From contig NZ_JACGFN010000001.1 of the NCBI RefSeq assembly GCF_016950255.1, positions 3,038,001 through 3,102,000 on the forward strand: 64,000 nucleotides of DNA, given 5' to 3'. The translations under genes were made by a program, and so were the position numbers. Below the pieces are notes generated by a model. It searched no databases, was not told the DNA's origin, and was given only the letters and a program-made list of their open reading frames with translations. This stretch comes from Pectobacterium brasiliense (GTDB taxonomy: Bacteria > Pseudomonadota > Gammaproteobacteria > Enterobacterales > Enterobacteriaceae). Shown in pieces: positions 13,763 through 22,666 of this stretch (its first letter is position 1; every line of letters begins with the position of its first letter).

Positions 13763-13850
13763 ATATCCATTTTTTAATTGTGATTATTGTTCTGCTTCAC
13801 AGTCCAGCGAACTATTTGATAAAAACCTGAATCTCTAAATCATGTTTCTT

Positions 13851-13880
13851 TTGTCAAGTTATCTTTGTTTTGTGTAAAAT
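13851..13880 (+). promoter_or_regulatory. Likely promoter of the lipoprotein gene heading the ape region
   Basis: TTGTCA (13851-13856) and TAAAAT (13875-13880) are separated by 18 bp, in AT-rich DNA 85 bp upstream of the lipoprotein ATG. It is the best -35/-10 pair in the gap behind glmS. Its use for the whole ape operon is uncertain because a terminator-like hairpin follows the first gene. Confidence 0.45.
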
Positions 13881-13964
13881 AGTTTTAATGATGCATTAAT
13901 TTTACACCTTGCATCAGCAACGTGTTTTTTGGCAGTACTGTATTTCTCTATGGATAGGAACTTT

Positions 13965-14351
13965 ATGAAAAAGCAGCTTATTTTTTCGGGATTGGTCTGT
14001 GTTTTAGCGTTGGCTGGTTGTGCTCGTACAGCGCCAGTTGCCAACGTTACGAAACCTATTGCGGTACAAGTGACAACCGATCAGGTAAAAATCGCCATCC
14101 TTCAGGCTGGTTTGGAGCGTAAGTGGGTAATGACACCCGTTTCTCCAGGGGTGATTAATGGTCATCTTAGCCAGCGTGACCATGTTGCTGATATCCGCAT
14201 TACCTATTCACAGACAAGCTATTCTATTAATTACGTCGACAGTAAAAACCTCAAAGCAAAAAATGGTGAAATCCATAACAGTTATAACCGTTGGATAAGT
14301 AACCTCGATCGTGATATTCAGTTAAAACTCGCCAGCCAACAGATTAAATAA
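13965..14351 (+). CDS. Small lipoprotein at the head of the aryl polyene locus
   Basis: The 128-residue product has a lipoprotein signal: a basic MKKQ start, a hydrophobic core and the lipobox LAGC with Cys22 (numbered from the ATG at 13965, which follows AGGA at 13956-13959). The mature part contains a repeated I-R-I/Y-S-I-N-Y strand pattern and no catalytic motif that I recognise. A short longer frame opens at 13929 but would spoil the signal peptide. It lies 89 bp before the methyltransferase gene with a hairpin between them. Similar small lipoproteins accompany ape clusters, so a periplasmic or outer-membrane role there is plausible. Its function is unknown. Confidence 0.75.
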   Translation: MKKQLIFSGLVCVLALAGCARTAPVANVTKPIAVQVTTDQVKIAILQAGLERKWVMTPVSPGVINGHLSQRDHVADIRITYSQTSYSINYVDSKNLKAKNGEIHNSYNRWISNLDRDIQLKLASQQIK

Positions 14352-14358
14352 TTTTAAT

Positions 14359-14395
14359 AGTCGGATATCTTCATTGCTATCCGACTCTATTTTTC
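14359..14395 (+). terminator. Terminator-like hairpin between the lipoprotein and methyltransferase genes
   Basis: A perfect 9-bp stem (14359-14367 with 14378-14386), loop of ten bases, is followed by CTATTTTT. It lies 8 bp after the lipoprotein stop. It either separates the lipoprotein as its own unit or acts as an attenuator before the long ape operon. Confidence 0.65.
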
Positions 14396-14440
14396 ATTGT
14401 TCTTTCTGATCGTTTTTGTCCGACCTCAAGGGAAAATTCA

Positions 14441-15508
14441 GTGTATTACGGATATGACAAAGATAATGTCAGCGCGCTGGATGCTATTACCGAAGCGCAA
14501 CGAATTGCGTTTGCTCCCATGCTATTTCAGGCCGCTATCAATCTGCGTAATCACGGTATTTTAGATTTTCTGGATAAGCGTGGTCATCAGGGAGCAAATC
14601 TTGATGACATTGTTGCCACTACCTCATTAAATCGTTACGCCGTTGAACTACTGCTCGATGTTGGGCTGAGTGGCCGCATTATCATTCAGAAAGAGGAAAC
14701 CTACGCGCTGGCTAAAATTGGTCATTATCTGCTCCATGACCGCATGACGCGCGTCAACATGGATTTTACACAGGATGTTTGTTATCAGGGGATGTTTTAC
14801 CTTGATGAGGCGTTGTCAAAAAATGAACCTTCTGGATTAAAAGTCTTTGGTGAATGGCCGACAATATATCCAGCGTTAAGCCAGCTCCCGCCTCAGGCAA
14901 AGTCGAGTTGGTTTGCATTCGATCATTTCTATTCCGATGCCGCATTTGAGGCTGTCTTGCCGCATGTATTCCAGCTCAAGCCAAAAAATCTCTACGATGT
15001 TGGCGGGAATACCGGTAAATGGGCGATGCGCTGCTATGACTACGATCGTGATGTGAACATGACGATTTTGGATTTGCCGGAGCAAATTGCGCTGGCGACA
15101 GAAAATATTGCAGAAGCAGGGAAATCTGATCGTATTCAGGGCTGTGCAGTTGATATGCTCTCCGATTGCCCATTGCCAGGTGAAGCGGATATATGGTGGA
15201 TGAGCCAGTTCCTCGACTGTTTCAGCGAAGAACACATCGTGGCTATCCTGTGTAAAATCGCTGGTGTGATGAAGCCGGATGCCAGAGTCTGTATTTTGGA
15301 GATTTTTTGGGATCGTCAGCGGTGGGAGGCGGGCGCTTTTAGCCTGAATGTCTCTTCGCTCTACTTTACCTGTCTTGCTAATGGTACTAGCCGTTTCTAT
15401 GCGGCCAAACGATTTTTACCCTTATTAGATCAGGCCGGATTTATCGTTGAAAATCAAATCGACAATATTGGCGTTGGTCACACGCTGCTGATCTGTAAAA
15501 AGCGATAA
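14441..15508 (+). CDS. SAM-dependent methyltransferase of the aryl polyene cluster
   Basis: The 355-residue product has the layout of class I O-methyltransferases: an N-terminal winged-helix dimerisation part (about 20-110) and a Rossmann SAM domain (about 170-340). The SAM loop is the glycine-rich D-V-G-G-N-T-G-K near residue 187-194, followed by an acidic strand end (TILDLPEQ). It probably methylates the aryl head group; many aryl polyenes carry a methylated phenol. Translation starts at a GTG (14441), with AAGGGA seven bases upstream. Its GC content looks lower than that of the genes from apeG onward. It sits where ape clusters of Xenorhabdus and E. coli place a methyltransferase. Confidence 0.8.
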   Translation: MYYGYDKDNVSALDAITEAQRIAFAPMLFQAAINLRNHGILDFLDKRGHQGANLDDIVATTSLNRYAVELLLDVGLSGRIIIQKEETYALAKIGHYLLHDRMTRVNMDFTQDVCYQGMFYLDEALSKNEPSGLKVFGEWPTIYPALSQLPPQAKSSWFAFDHFYSDAAFEAVLPHVFQLKPKNLYDVGGNTGKWAMRCYDYDRDVNMTILDLPEQIALATENIAEAGKSDRIQGCAVDMLSDCPLPGEADIWWMSQFLDCFSEEHIVAILCKIAGVMKPDARVCILEIFWDRQRWEAGAFSLNVSSLYFTCLANGTSRFYAAKRFLPLLDQAGFIVENQIDNIGVGHTLLICKKR

Positions 15509-15561
15509 TAAATAGCGGACGTAAACGGGAAATTGCAGCGATATAGCTGGAAGAAGGCAGT

Positions 15562-16290
15562 ATGAGATTAGCATTTTCAATCATTGATTGGCAGGCCAGC
15601 GCGCCGGGCCTCAGCAGCGCGGACGATTGGCTGAATTGGTCGCGGGTGTCCGCTGCGATCAACGCCGAGCAACCTTTGGATAAATGTCGACATTTACCGA
15701 TGATGATGGCTCGTCGCCTTAATCAAGGGAGCCGTTTGGCGGTCGATAGCGGGTTAGCGTTACTGCGTCGCCAGTCGGTGGATGCCATTGTCTTCACCTC
15801 GCGCCACGGCGAGCTGGAACGCAACCTGAGTATCCTGAAGGCGCTGTCAGAAAATGAGAATATTTCTCCTACTGATTTTGCGATGTCGGTACACAATGCG
15901 GCAGTAGGAAGCCTGACTATTACGGCGAAAGCCCCGCTGGTTTCTACGTCGATTGCCGCAGGGATGGATTCTTTCCAGCAAGGCCTTATTGAAGCGAAGG
16001 CGTTACAGGCTGCGGGATACCGCAATATTCTATTGGTTGATTTTGATGGCGCGATCCCTGATTTCTACCACCCACATGTTTCGGCAGAGATGCCTCGTTA
16101 CCCCTACGCCGTCGCCCTATTGTTAGGGGATGGTGATGACATGGTGTGTGAATCGCGACCTCAGACGCAATCTCACAGCAGCGATTCACCACAAAGCCTG
16201 TTGTTCTTGCAGGATTTTCTTGCTGATAAGCCGAGTTTTTCCCTACCAGGTGAACGCGTTGACTGGGCGTGGGAGAGAAAGGATGTCTGA
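15562..16290 (+). CDS. apeC: Beta-ketoacyl synthase-like chain length factor
   Basis: This 242-residue protein resembles the N-terminal half of a ketosynthase and belongs to the chain-length-factor group of aryl polyene clusters. Where active ketosynthases have the nucleophile in S-T-A-C-S-S, this protein has S-T-S-I-A-A-G, so it lacks the cysteine and should be catalytically silent. In studied systems such a protein pairs with the active ketosynthase ApeO. It overlaps the next gene by 8 bp. Confidence 0.85.
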   Translation: MRLAFSIIDWQASAPGLSSADDWLNWSRVSAAINAEQPLDKCRHLPMMMARRLNQGSRLAVDSGLALLRRQSVDAIVFTSRHGELERNLSILKALSENENISPTDFAMSVHNAAVGSLTITAKAPLVSTSIAAGMDSFQQGLIEAKALQAAGYRNILLVDFDGAIPDFYHPHVSAEMPRYPYAVALLLGDGDDMVCESRPQTQSHSSDSPQSLLFLQDFLADKPSFSLPGERVDWAWERKDV

Positions 16291-17074
16291 GTCATCGCTG
16301 GTGCTTCGTTCTTCTGCTCGTCTGAATCGTTTGTGGCGATTAATGATGACCAGCGTGTGTTTTGCCATGTTTGGCGTTGGCGGTTTACTGCTTTCTCTGG
16401 TGTGGTTCAATGTGTTGTTACTGATTCAGCGTGATACTACTCGCCGCCGCCAACTGGCTCGTCGCAGCATTTCCGCCAGCTTCCGATTTTTTTTATGCAG
16501 TGCCCGCAGATTAGGGGTGCTGGATTACCGCATTGACGGTATCGAAACCTTACAGCGCGATCGCAGCTGTTTGATTGTCGCCAATCACCCGACGTTAATT
16601 GACTATGTTTTGCTGGCATCCGTCATGCCAGATGCCGACTGTCTGGTTAAGGCTGATTTACAGAAAAACCTGTTTTTCCGCGGCGTCATTCGTGCTGCGG
16701 ATTACCTGCTTAACAGCCAGTCTGATGCGCTATTGCCGGACTGTCAGCGACGGCTTGATAACGGTGATGCGATCATTATTTTTCCTGAAGGCACACGTAC
16801 GCGTTATGGCGAACCCCTGGTTCTGCAACGCGGTGCCGCAAATATTGCGGTGCGTTGCGGATGTGATTTACGGGTTGTACATATTCGCTGTAGTCAAAAA
16901 ACATTGGGAAAACAAAGTCGCTGGTATCACATTCCGTCTGAAAAACCGTGTTTCACAGTGAGCGTACGTGAACGCATTAATAACGACACTTTTATGGCGC
17001 CTGAAGAGGCGCGATCCTTGGCGGCTCGCCGTTTGAATCGCCTTTTGCAGCAATCTTTAACACCAGAAAGCTGA
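16283..17074 (+). CDS. apeD: PlsC-like 1-acylglycerol-3-phosphate-type acyltransferase
   Basis: The 263-residue product has one N-terminal membrane segment (about 22-48) and the LPLAT acyltransferase motifs: NHPTLIDY, with the catalytic H-x4-D near residues 101-106, and FPEGTR further on. It presumably attaches the polyene to a lipid or sugar acceptor. The start at 16283 (gtgggagagaaagg upstream) overlaps apeC by 8 bp, giving translational coupling; upstream in-frame starts lie deep inside apeC. Confidence 0.87.
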   Translation: MSESSLVLRSSARLNRLWRLMMTSVCFAMFGVGGLLLSLVWFNVLLLIQRDTTRRRQLARRSISASFRFFLCSARRLGVLDYRIDGIETLQRDRSCLIVANHPTLIDYVLLASVMPDADCLVKADLQKNLFFRGVIRAADYLLNSQSDALLPDCQRRLDNGDAIIIFPEGTRTRYGEPLVLQRGAANIAVRCGCDLRVVHIRCSQKTLGKQSRWYHIPSEKPCFTVSVRERINNDTFMAPEEARSLAARRLNRLLQQSLTPES

Positions 17075-17093
17075 TCACCATTTGGAAATACGT

Positions 17094-17360
17094 ATGGAAA
17101 ATCTGTTTGTTGAAATCAAAGAGATGATTATCGACTCTCTTAATCTTGAAGATATCAGCGTTGATGAAATAGAAACGGACGCCCCGCTTTTTGGCGAAGG
17201 CCTGGGTCTGGATTCTATCGATGCGCTTGAGCTGGGATTAGCGGTAAAAAACCGTTATGGCGTCGTGCTTTCTGCGGAAAGTGAAGAGGTACGCCAACAC
17301 TTCTTTTCCGTTGCAACCCTTGCAGCTTTTATCAACACTCAGCGCGCCGTGAGTGCCTGA
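17094..17360 (+). CDS. apeE: Acyl carrier protein 1 of the aryl polyene cluster
   Basis: This 88-residue acidic protein is an acyl carrier protein. The phosphopantetheine serine is in the motif GLDSIDALEL near residue 40. I take the ATG at 17094, preceded by TTGGAAA; an in-frame TTG at 17082 would add four residues. It carries the growing polyene chain together with the second carrier protein encoded just downstream. Confidence 0.9.
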   Translation: MENLFVEIKEMIIDSLNLEDISVDEIETDAPLFGEGLGLDSIDALELGLAVKNRYGVVLSAESEEVRQHFFSVATLAAFINTQRAVSA

Positions 17361-17383
17361 TAGTAAAATAAAATGAGTTGATG

Positions 17384-17632
17384 ATGGATAAAAACGAAAT
17401 TTATCAGGAAATTACAGGCTTACTGGTCAAGCTGTTTGAACTGGATGCTGATGATATCAAACCTGAATCCCGCCTCTATGAAGATCTTGAGCTAGATAGC
17501 ATTGATGCGGTGGATATGGTGGTTCACCTGCAAAAACGCATCGGGCGAAAAATATCGCCGGAAATTTTTAAATCTGTGCGTACCGTGCAGGACGTGGTTG
17601 ATGCGGTAGAAAGCCTGCTCCGTGAAGGTTGA
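17384..17632 (+). CDS. apeF: Acyl carrier protein 2 of the aryl polyene cluster
   Basis: The 82-residue product is a second acyl carrier protein, with the modified serine in LELDSIDAVDM near residue 35-37. Three start codons lie close together (TTG 17378, ATG 17381, ATG 17384); the last fits best to the GAG at 17375-17377. The two carrier proteins differ in sequence, which suggests separate partners, for example starter loading versus elongation. Confidence 0.9.
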   Translation: MDKNEIYQEITGLLVKLFELDADDIKPESRLYEDLELDSIDAVDMVVHLQKRIGRKISPEIFKSVRTVQDVVDAVESLLREG

Positions 17633-17647
17633 TGAGTTCGCCAAGTG

Positions 17648-18208
17648 ATGCGTGTGCTGATAAGTAGTCTGAACATCTTAATGACGCTCGCCTGGCCTTT
17701 TCTGGCCTGGTTTAGCATCACACACCCTGAGCATCGCTGGCTACTCGCGGTATTGGCGCTGATGTTTGTTCTTCGTTTCGCTACGTTGCGTGATGCAAAC
17801 AATGCATTTAAAGGGACGGCGCTATGGCTGGCTGCGGCTGGGGTTGCGCTTTCCGTTGCCAGTTTATTACTGCGCGATGGCGGTTGGCTGCTGTGGTATC
17901 CCGTTGCGGTAAATAGCGTCATGTTGATGCTGTTTGGTGGCTCGCTCTATAGCGGCATGCCGCTTGTTGAGCGCCTTGCCCGCCTTCGGGAACCGGAACT
18001 CCCTGCTCAGGCTATTTCCTATACGCGTCGCGTGACGAAAGTCTGGTGTTGGTTCTTTATTTTTAACGGCAGTATCGCCGTGCTGACCTGTCTTGTCGGC
18101 AATCTTCATTGGTGGACGTTATGGAACGGCGTGATCAGCTATGTGCTTATGGGGTTGTTGATGGGGGGAGAGTGGTTGATACGCCAGCGTCTGAGGAAGC
18201 GCGTATGA
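17648..18208 (+). CDS. apeG: COG4648-type membrane protein
   Basis: This 186-residue protein is almost entirely hydrophobic, with about five to six membrane helices and a short basic C terminus ending in RQRLRKRV. It matches the unassigned membrane protein always found between the carrier proteins and the ligase in aryl polyene clusters. Its biochemical role is not known. The start is ATG 17648 (a GTG at 17645 is possible). Its stop overlaps the apeH start (ATGA). Confidence 0.8.
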   Translation: MRVLISSLNILMTLAWPFLAWFSITHPEHRWLLAVLALMFVLRFATLRDANNAFKGTALWLAAAGVALSVASLLLRDGGWLLWYPVAVNSVMLMLFGGSLYSGMPLVERLARLREPELPAQAISYTRRVTKVWCWFFIFNGSIAVLTCLVGNLHWWTLWNGVISYVLMGLLMGGEWLIRQRLRKRV

Positions 18209-19560
18209 ACGGGTCGACTGTCCGCGCCGTCAAGGACTGGCTGGCGGGACATGATTCCCCTCAGCGCATTGTTGCCAGTAATGGTGCCAGTACGTTCACG
18301 CTGGGGTCGTTGAAAGCACAGGTAGTTGCACTTTGTCAGCAGCTAAGCCTGCGACATGAGACGCGCTGGGCGCTGTGTTTTGAAGACAGCTACCGCTTCA
18401 CTATCGGGCTTTTGGCTGCTCTGCATGCGGGAAAAACCCCGGTCATCCCCGGCCACTGTCGCCAATCCGTATTAGAAGAACAGGCGGATGAGTTTGACGG
18501 AGTGTTGACTGATGTGTCCCTGCATCTGGATTGTCCGGTGTTTGCTCTGACGGCAGAGATGGAGAGCGTCGCGGATGACGTGCTGCCCACCATACCGGAT
18601 GATGCCTGCGTTGTGTTATTCACGTCAGGTTCCACCGGCAAGCCTCGTCAGATTGTTAAACCGGTACGCTGTCTGGATGAAGAGTCACGTTGGCTGGCGG
18701 ATCGCTGGGGCTCACGTTTACAAGGCTGCGATGTGATCGCTTCCGTTACCCACCAGCACTTATATGGCCTGACGTTTCGTGTCTGGCTGCCGATGGCGCT
18801 GGGGCTGCGCTTTGACAGCCGCCAACTGCTTTATACCGAACAGCTTACTTCACAACATCGCCAGCGGCGTTACGTGTTTATCAGTAGTCCGGCATTCCTA
18901 CGTCGCATCGATCGTGCGCTCCCAGCTCTTTCGTGTTCGTTGATCGTTTCTGCGGGGGGAACCTTGCCCTGGCTGCATGCTGAGGCGGCAGCAGCGTGGT
19001 TTAGGCAGCCGATCAATGAGATATACGGCAGTACAGAAACGGGCGTTTTAGCATGGCGCTCGCGTGAGACGGATACCGTGCCGTGGCAGCTGTTCCCCGG
19101 CGTGTCACTGCGGCGCGATGAACAAGATAATTGGTGGGCGCAGTCGGCGCTGATTCCACATGCTCTGGGGCACAAGCTGGATGATCGACTGGCGTTTGAT
19201 GACGCGGGGCATTTTCAGCTGTGTGGTCGACATGACCGCGTAGTGAAGATCGAAGATAAACGTATTTCGTTAAGTGAGATAGAACGGCGTTTACTCGATC
19301 TGCCCGACATTGCTGATGTGGTTGCGCTCCAGGTGACGCGCCCGGAGCGGAGCGGCATTGGCGTGGTGCTGGTGTTGACTACTCCCGATAAGGCCGATGA
19401 CTTACCGAATTTGAAACGCCAATGGCGGCATGAATTGCAAAAATGGCTGGAGCCGTTAGCGATGCCGCGTTTCTGGCGCATCGTCGACGTTATTCCCCAC
19501 AACAGCCAGAGTAAACGTGCCTGGCCGCAGATACAGGAATTGTTTCATGTTGCCCGTTGA
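18205..19560 (+). CDS. apeH: AMP-dependent acyl carrier protein ligase (starter activation)
   Basis: The 451-residue protein is an adenylate-forming enzyme. The P-loop-like motif is F-T-S-G-S-T-G-K-P near residue 138-146, and the second core motif is YGSTETG near residue 275. In the characterised pathway this enzyme activates 4-hydroxybenzoate-type starters and loads them onto a carrier protein. Translation starts at 18205, overlapping the apeG stop; a longer reading frame exists inside apeG but is not needed. Confidence 0.87.
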   Translation: MNGSTVRAVKDWLAGHDSPQRIVASNGASTFTLGSLKAQVVALCQQLSLRHETRWALCFEDSYRFTIGLLAALHAGKTPVIPGHCRQSVLEEQADEFDGVLTDVSLHLDCPVFALTAEMESVADDVLPTIPDDACVVLFTSGSTGKPRQIVKPVRCLDEESRWLADRWGSRLQGCDVIASVTHQHLYGLTFRVWLPMALGLRFDSRQLLYTEQLTSQHRQRRYVFISSPAFLRRIDRALPALSCSLIVSAGGTLPWLHAEAAAAWFRQPINEIYGSTETGVLAWRSRETDTVPWQLFPGVSLRRDEQDNWWAQSALIPHALGHKLDDRLAFDDAGHFQLCGRHDRVVKIEDKRISLSEIERRLLDLPDIADVVALQVTRPERSGIGVVLVLTTPDKADDLPNLKRQWRHELQKWLEPLAMPRFWRIVDVIPHNSQSKRAWPQIQELFHVAR

Positions 19561-19936
19561 GCTTGCCCGGCACGATGTAAAAAAGACGGATGAAACGTCT
19601 CAGGTTGAATTGATGCTACAGGCTGAGCCTGAACTGTTCTGGTTCAAGGGACACTTTACGGGTCAGCCGTTGTTGCCGGGCGTGGCACAGCTGGATTGGG
19701 TCATGCATTACGCAACGACGGTGCTGGCGCAAGGATGGACGTTTTTGTCCATCGAGAACATTAAATTCCAGCAGCCGATTTTGCCCGGCAAAACCCTGCG
19801 TCTGGTGCTGACCTGGAATGCCGGAAAGCAACAGCTGACTTTTAGCTACACCATTCTGGATGGCGAGACTGAGCGCACGGCCAGCAGCGGGAAAATAAAG
19901 CTCACGCCGATGAGGGAAGCTAGCTCATGTCAGTAA
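19547..19936 (+). CDS. apeI: Hotdog-fold dehydratase subunit (FabA/FabZ-like)
   Basis: This 129-residue protein is a hotdog-fold enzyme; the segment HFTGQPLLPGVAQLDW contains the FabZ-type catalytic His with the conserved PLLPG turn. It removes water from the beta-hydroxyacyl intermediate during polyene extension, with ApeP as partner in studied clusters. The ATG at 19547 follows AGGAA and overlaps the end of apeH by 14 bp. Confidence 0.85.
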   Translation: MLPVELARHDVKKTDETSQVELMLQAEPELFWFKGHFTGQPLLPGVAQLDWVMHYATTVLAQGWTFLSIENIKFQQPILPGKTLRLVLTWNAGKQQLTFSYTILDGETERTASSGKIKLTPMREASSCQ

Positions 19937-21639
19937 ATGGCGCATTCTCGCCCTGCGTGGTGATCCCTTGTTATAACCACGGTGCCATGATGGCATCGGT
20001 GCTGGCGCGTTTGGCACCGTTAGCGCTGCCCGTTTTTATTGTTGATGATGGAAGCGATGCGGCAACGCAACACGTTCTCACGCAGCTGGCCGCGGAAAAT
20101 GACGGTGTGACGCTGATTCGGTTGGCGCACAACAGCGGTAAAGGTGCGGCGGTGATTCGTGGTCTCGAAGCCGCAGCGCAGGCTGGCTTTAGCCATGCTT
20201 TACAGGTTGATGCCGACGGGCAGCATCAGATTGAGGATGCACCGCTTTTGTTAGATGAGGCTAAAACGCACCCGCATTGTCTGATTTCCGGGCGACCGCG
20301 TTACGATGCCTCTGTACCGAAATCACGCCTTTACGGGCGCTATGTCACCCATGTTTGGGTCTGGATTGAAACGCTATCCCTCTCCATCAAGGACAGCATG
20401 TGCGGCTTCCGTGTCTATCCGGTTGCTGCCACGGTCTCGCTTCTCTCCCGAAAGTCTCTCGGTCGCCGTATGGATTTTGATACGGAAATTATGGTGCGTC
20501 TGTATTGGGCGGGAACGCCCAGCCGCTTTATTGAAACGGCGGTGACGTATCCAGAAAACGGCCTGTCTCATTTTGATGCGCTGCACGATAACCTGCGAAT
20601 TTCCTGGATGCATACCCGCCTGTTTTTCGGCATGCTTCCGCGCATTCCCGTGCTGCTAATGCGGCAACGTCAGCAACACTGGGCTGGCGTGTCTGAACGC
20701 AAAGGGCTGCTCGGTATGCGGTTCATGCTGGCGGTCTATCAGCGGTTAGGTCGCGGGGTATTTACGCTGTTTCTCTGGCCTGTGATTGCGTTTTACTGGC
20801 TGACGGGCCGTACCGCGCGTCAGGCGTCTCAGTCATGGCTACGGCAAGTCGGGGATTATGCGCGTCAGCACGGTATTCCGCTGCCTAAACCGCTTAACAG
20901 CTATCACCATTTTCTCCGTTTTGGTCAGGCGATGCTGGATAAAATCGCCAGCTGGCGTGGCGATCTACACTGGGGCCGCGATATTGATTTTGCCCCCGGC
21001 GCGCGCGAAACCATTGAACACAGCAGACAAAAAGGGCAGCTGATTCTGGCTTCACACCTCGGTGATATTGAGGTGTGCCGGGCGCTTGCGCAGAAGGTGA
21101 GCGGGCTGGTGATAAACGCGCTGGTGTTTACTGAAAACTCCCAGCGTTTTAAGCAGGTGCTGGAAGAGATTGCCCCGCAGGCCGGTGTGAACCTGATCCC
21201 CGTCAGCGACATCGGGCCGGATACCGCCATCATGCTGCAAGAAAAGCTGGATGCCGGTGAATGGGTGGCGATTGTCGGCGATCGCACGGCGGTCAATCGT
21301 CAGCGCGGCGGTGTGCGACGTGTGGTGTGGAGCCCGTTTTTGGGAAAAGAAGCGCCTTTTCCCCAAGGGCCTTTTATTCTGGCGGCGGCGCTGCGTTGCC
21401 CCGTACTGCTGATGTTTGTCATTCGCGAGCAGAAAAAGCTGCGCGTCTACTGTGAATCCTTTGCTGAGAGCATTGCGTTACCGCGTCCAACCCGACAGCA
21501 GGCCTTACAGCAGGTCGTCGATCGCTACGCCGAACGGCTGGCGCACTATGCGCTGAAATCCCCGCTCGACTGGTTTAATTTTTTTGATTTCTGGAGCCTG
21601 CCTGATGATGACGGCCAGGCTGCTGGGAAAAAGGAGTAA
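19927..21639 (+). CDS. apeJ: Fused glycosyltransferase (family 2) and lipid A acyltransferase-like protein
   Basis: The 570-residue protein joins two domains. Residues about 10-235 are a GT-A family 2 glycosyltransferase, with the metal-binding region LQVDADGQH. Residues about 285-555 resemble the LpxL/HtrB lauroyl acyltransferase family, with a HLGDIE box in place of the H-x-x-x-x-D/E motif. A hydrophobic segment (about 275-295) links them. It probably glycosylates and acylates the polyene for outer membrane anchoring. The start overlaps apeI by 10 bp. Confidence 0.87.
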   Translation: MSVNGAFSPCVVIPCYNHGAMMASVLARLAPLALPVFIVDDGSDAATQHVLTQLAAENDGVTLIRLAHNSGKGAAVIRGLEAAAQAGFSHALQVDADGQHQIEDAPLLLDEAKTHPHCLISGRPRYDASVPKSRLYGRYVTHVWVWIETLSLSIKDSMCGFRVYPVAATVSLLSRKSLGRRMDFDTEIMVRLYWAGTPSRFIETAVTYPENGLSHFDALHDNLRISWMHTRLFFGMLPRIPVLLMRQRQQHWAGVSERKGLLGMRFMLAVYQRLGRGVFTLFLWPVIAFYWLTGRTARQASQSWLRQVGDYARQHGIPLPKPLNSYHHFLRFGQAMLDKIASWRGDLHWGRDIDFAPGARETIEHSRQKGQLILASHLGDIEVCRALAQKVSGLVINALVFTENSQRFKQVLEEIAPQAGVNLIPVSDIGPDTAIMLQEKLDAGEWVAIVGDRTAVNRQRGGVRRVVWSPFLGKEAPFPQGPFILAAALRCPVLLMFVIREQKKLRVYCESFAESIALPRPTRQQALQQVVDRYAERLAHYALKSPLDWFNFFDFWSLPDDDGQAAGKKE

Positions 21640-21641
21640 GG

Positions 21642-22064
21642 GTGCTAAACGATTCTCGCTTAAGCCATGAAGTTGAACTAACGGTGTCTTTCCATGACTG
21701 CGACCCGATGGGCGTGGTGTGGCATGGTAACTATTTTCGTTTTTTCGAAGTGGCGCGTGAGGCGCTGCTGAGCAAATTTAACTATGGCTATCGCGAAATG
21801 CAGGCCTCTGGCTATGTGTGGCCTGTGGTCGATACGCGGGTGAAATACCGTGCGGCGCTGACTTACGAGCAGCGTATACGCATTCGCGCCACTATCGAGG
21901 AAGTCGAGAATCGTTTGCGCATCGCCTACCAGATTTTCGATGCCGAAAGCGGCCAACGTGCCACGACTGGCTATACGATTCAGGTCGCGGTACAGGAAGG
22001 ATGTCGCGAGCTGAGTTTTGTTTCCCCTCCTATTTTGTTTGAGCGCCTTGGAGTGACACCATGA
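21642..22064 (+). CDS. apeK: Acyl thioesterase (4HBT hotdog family)
   Basis: This 140-residue protein is a 4-hydroxybenzoyl-CoA thioesterase-type enzyme. The signature FHDCDPMGVVWHGNYFRFFE contains the catalytic aspartate region. It would release or proofread chains on the carrier protein. A GTG start (21642) follows AAGGAG (21631-21636). Its stop overlaps the following ATG (22061). Confidence 0.87.
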   Translation: MLNDSRLSHEVELTVSFHDCDPMGVVWHGNYFRFFEVAREALLSKFNYGYREMQASGYVWPVVDTRVKYRAALTYEQRIRIRATIEEVENRLRIAYQIFDAESGQRATTGYTIQVAVQEGCRELSFVSPPILFERLGVTP

Positions 22065-22666
22065 TACGACTGATTGTCGCGGTTCTTGTGCTGTTGAGCG
22101 GTGTGGCGCAGGCCGTTACGCTGGATGATTTACAACAGCGGTTCAGTAGCCAGCCTGTTGTGCGGGCTGATTTCACCCAACTGCGTGAAATAAAAGGCAT
22201 GGCAAAGCCGCTGAAATCCGGCGGACAACTGCTGATCGCGCAGGACAAAGGGCTGTGGTGGCATCAGGCCACGCCGTTTCCGTTGACGATGGTGTTGGAT
22301 GAAACGCGTATGGTTCAGGTAATGAACGGGCAAGCGCCGCAGATTGTTACGGCGGAAAGCAATCCGCAGATGTTTCAGTTTAACCACCTGTTACGCGCCT
22401 TGTTTCAGGCCGATCGCCTCGTATTAGAGCAGAATTTTTCCATCGATTTTACCGATCTCGGTAAGCAGCAATGGAGACTGGTGCTGACGCCTAAAACGTC
22501 GCCGCTAGATAAACTGTTCAACACGATTACGCTGAACGGCGGTGAGTTTCTTGACGGCATTGCGCTGGATGACCGCCAAGGCGATATGACCAGAATTACG
22601 CTGAGCAATCAGCGGATCGAACCCCGGATGTTGAGCGATGATGAGCAACAGCGTTTCGTTTTCTGA
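22061..22666 (+). CDS. apeL: LolA-like periplasmic lipoprotein carrier homologue
   Basis: The 201-residue protein has a signal peptide (cleavage near A-Q-A, residues 18-20) and the beta-rich layout of LolA-type outer membrane lipoprotein carriers, including the D-F-x-Q start and the L-D-D-R-Q-G-D-M-T-R-I end. In ape clusters it is thought to carry the lipid-linked polyene across the periplasm. It overlaps the following gene by 29 bp. Confidence 0.83.
   Translation: MIRLIVAVLVLLSGVAQAVTLDDLQQRFSSQPVVRADFTQLREIKGMAKPLKSGGQLLIAQDKGLWWHQATPFPLTMVLDETRMVQVMNGQAPQIVTAESNPQMFQFNHLLRALFQADRLVLEQNFSIDFTDLGKQQWRLVLTPKTSPLDKLFNTITLNGGEFLDGIALDDRQGDMTRITLSNQRIEPRMLSDDEQQRFVF

Noticed and set aside
13660..13964. 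A resident Tn7 element behind glmS
   Set aside because: No Tn7 end, tns gene or target duplication is visible.
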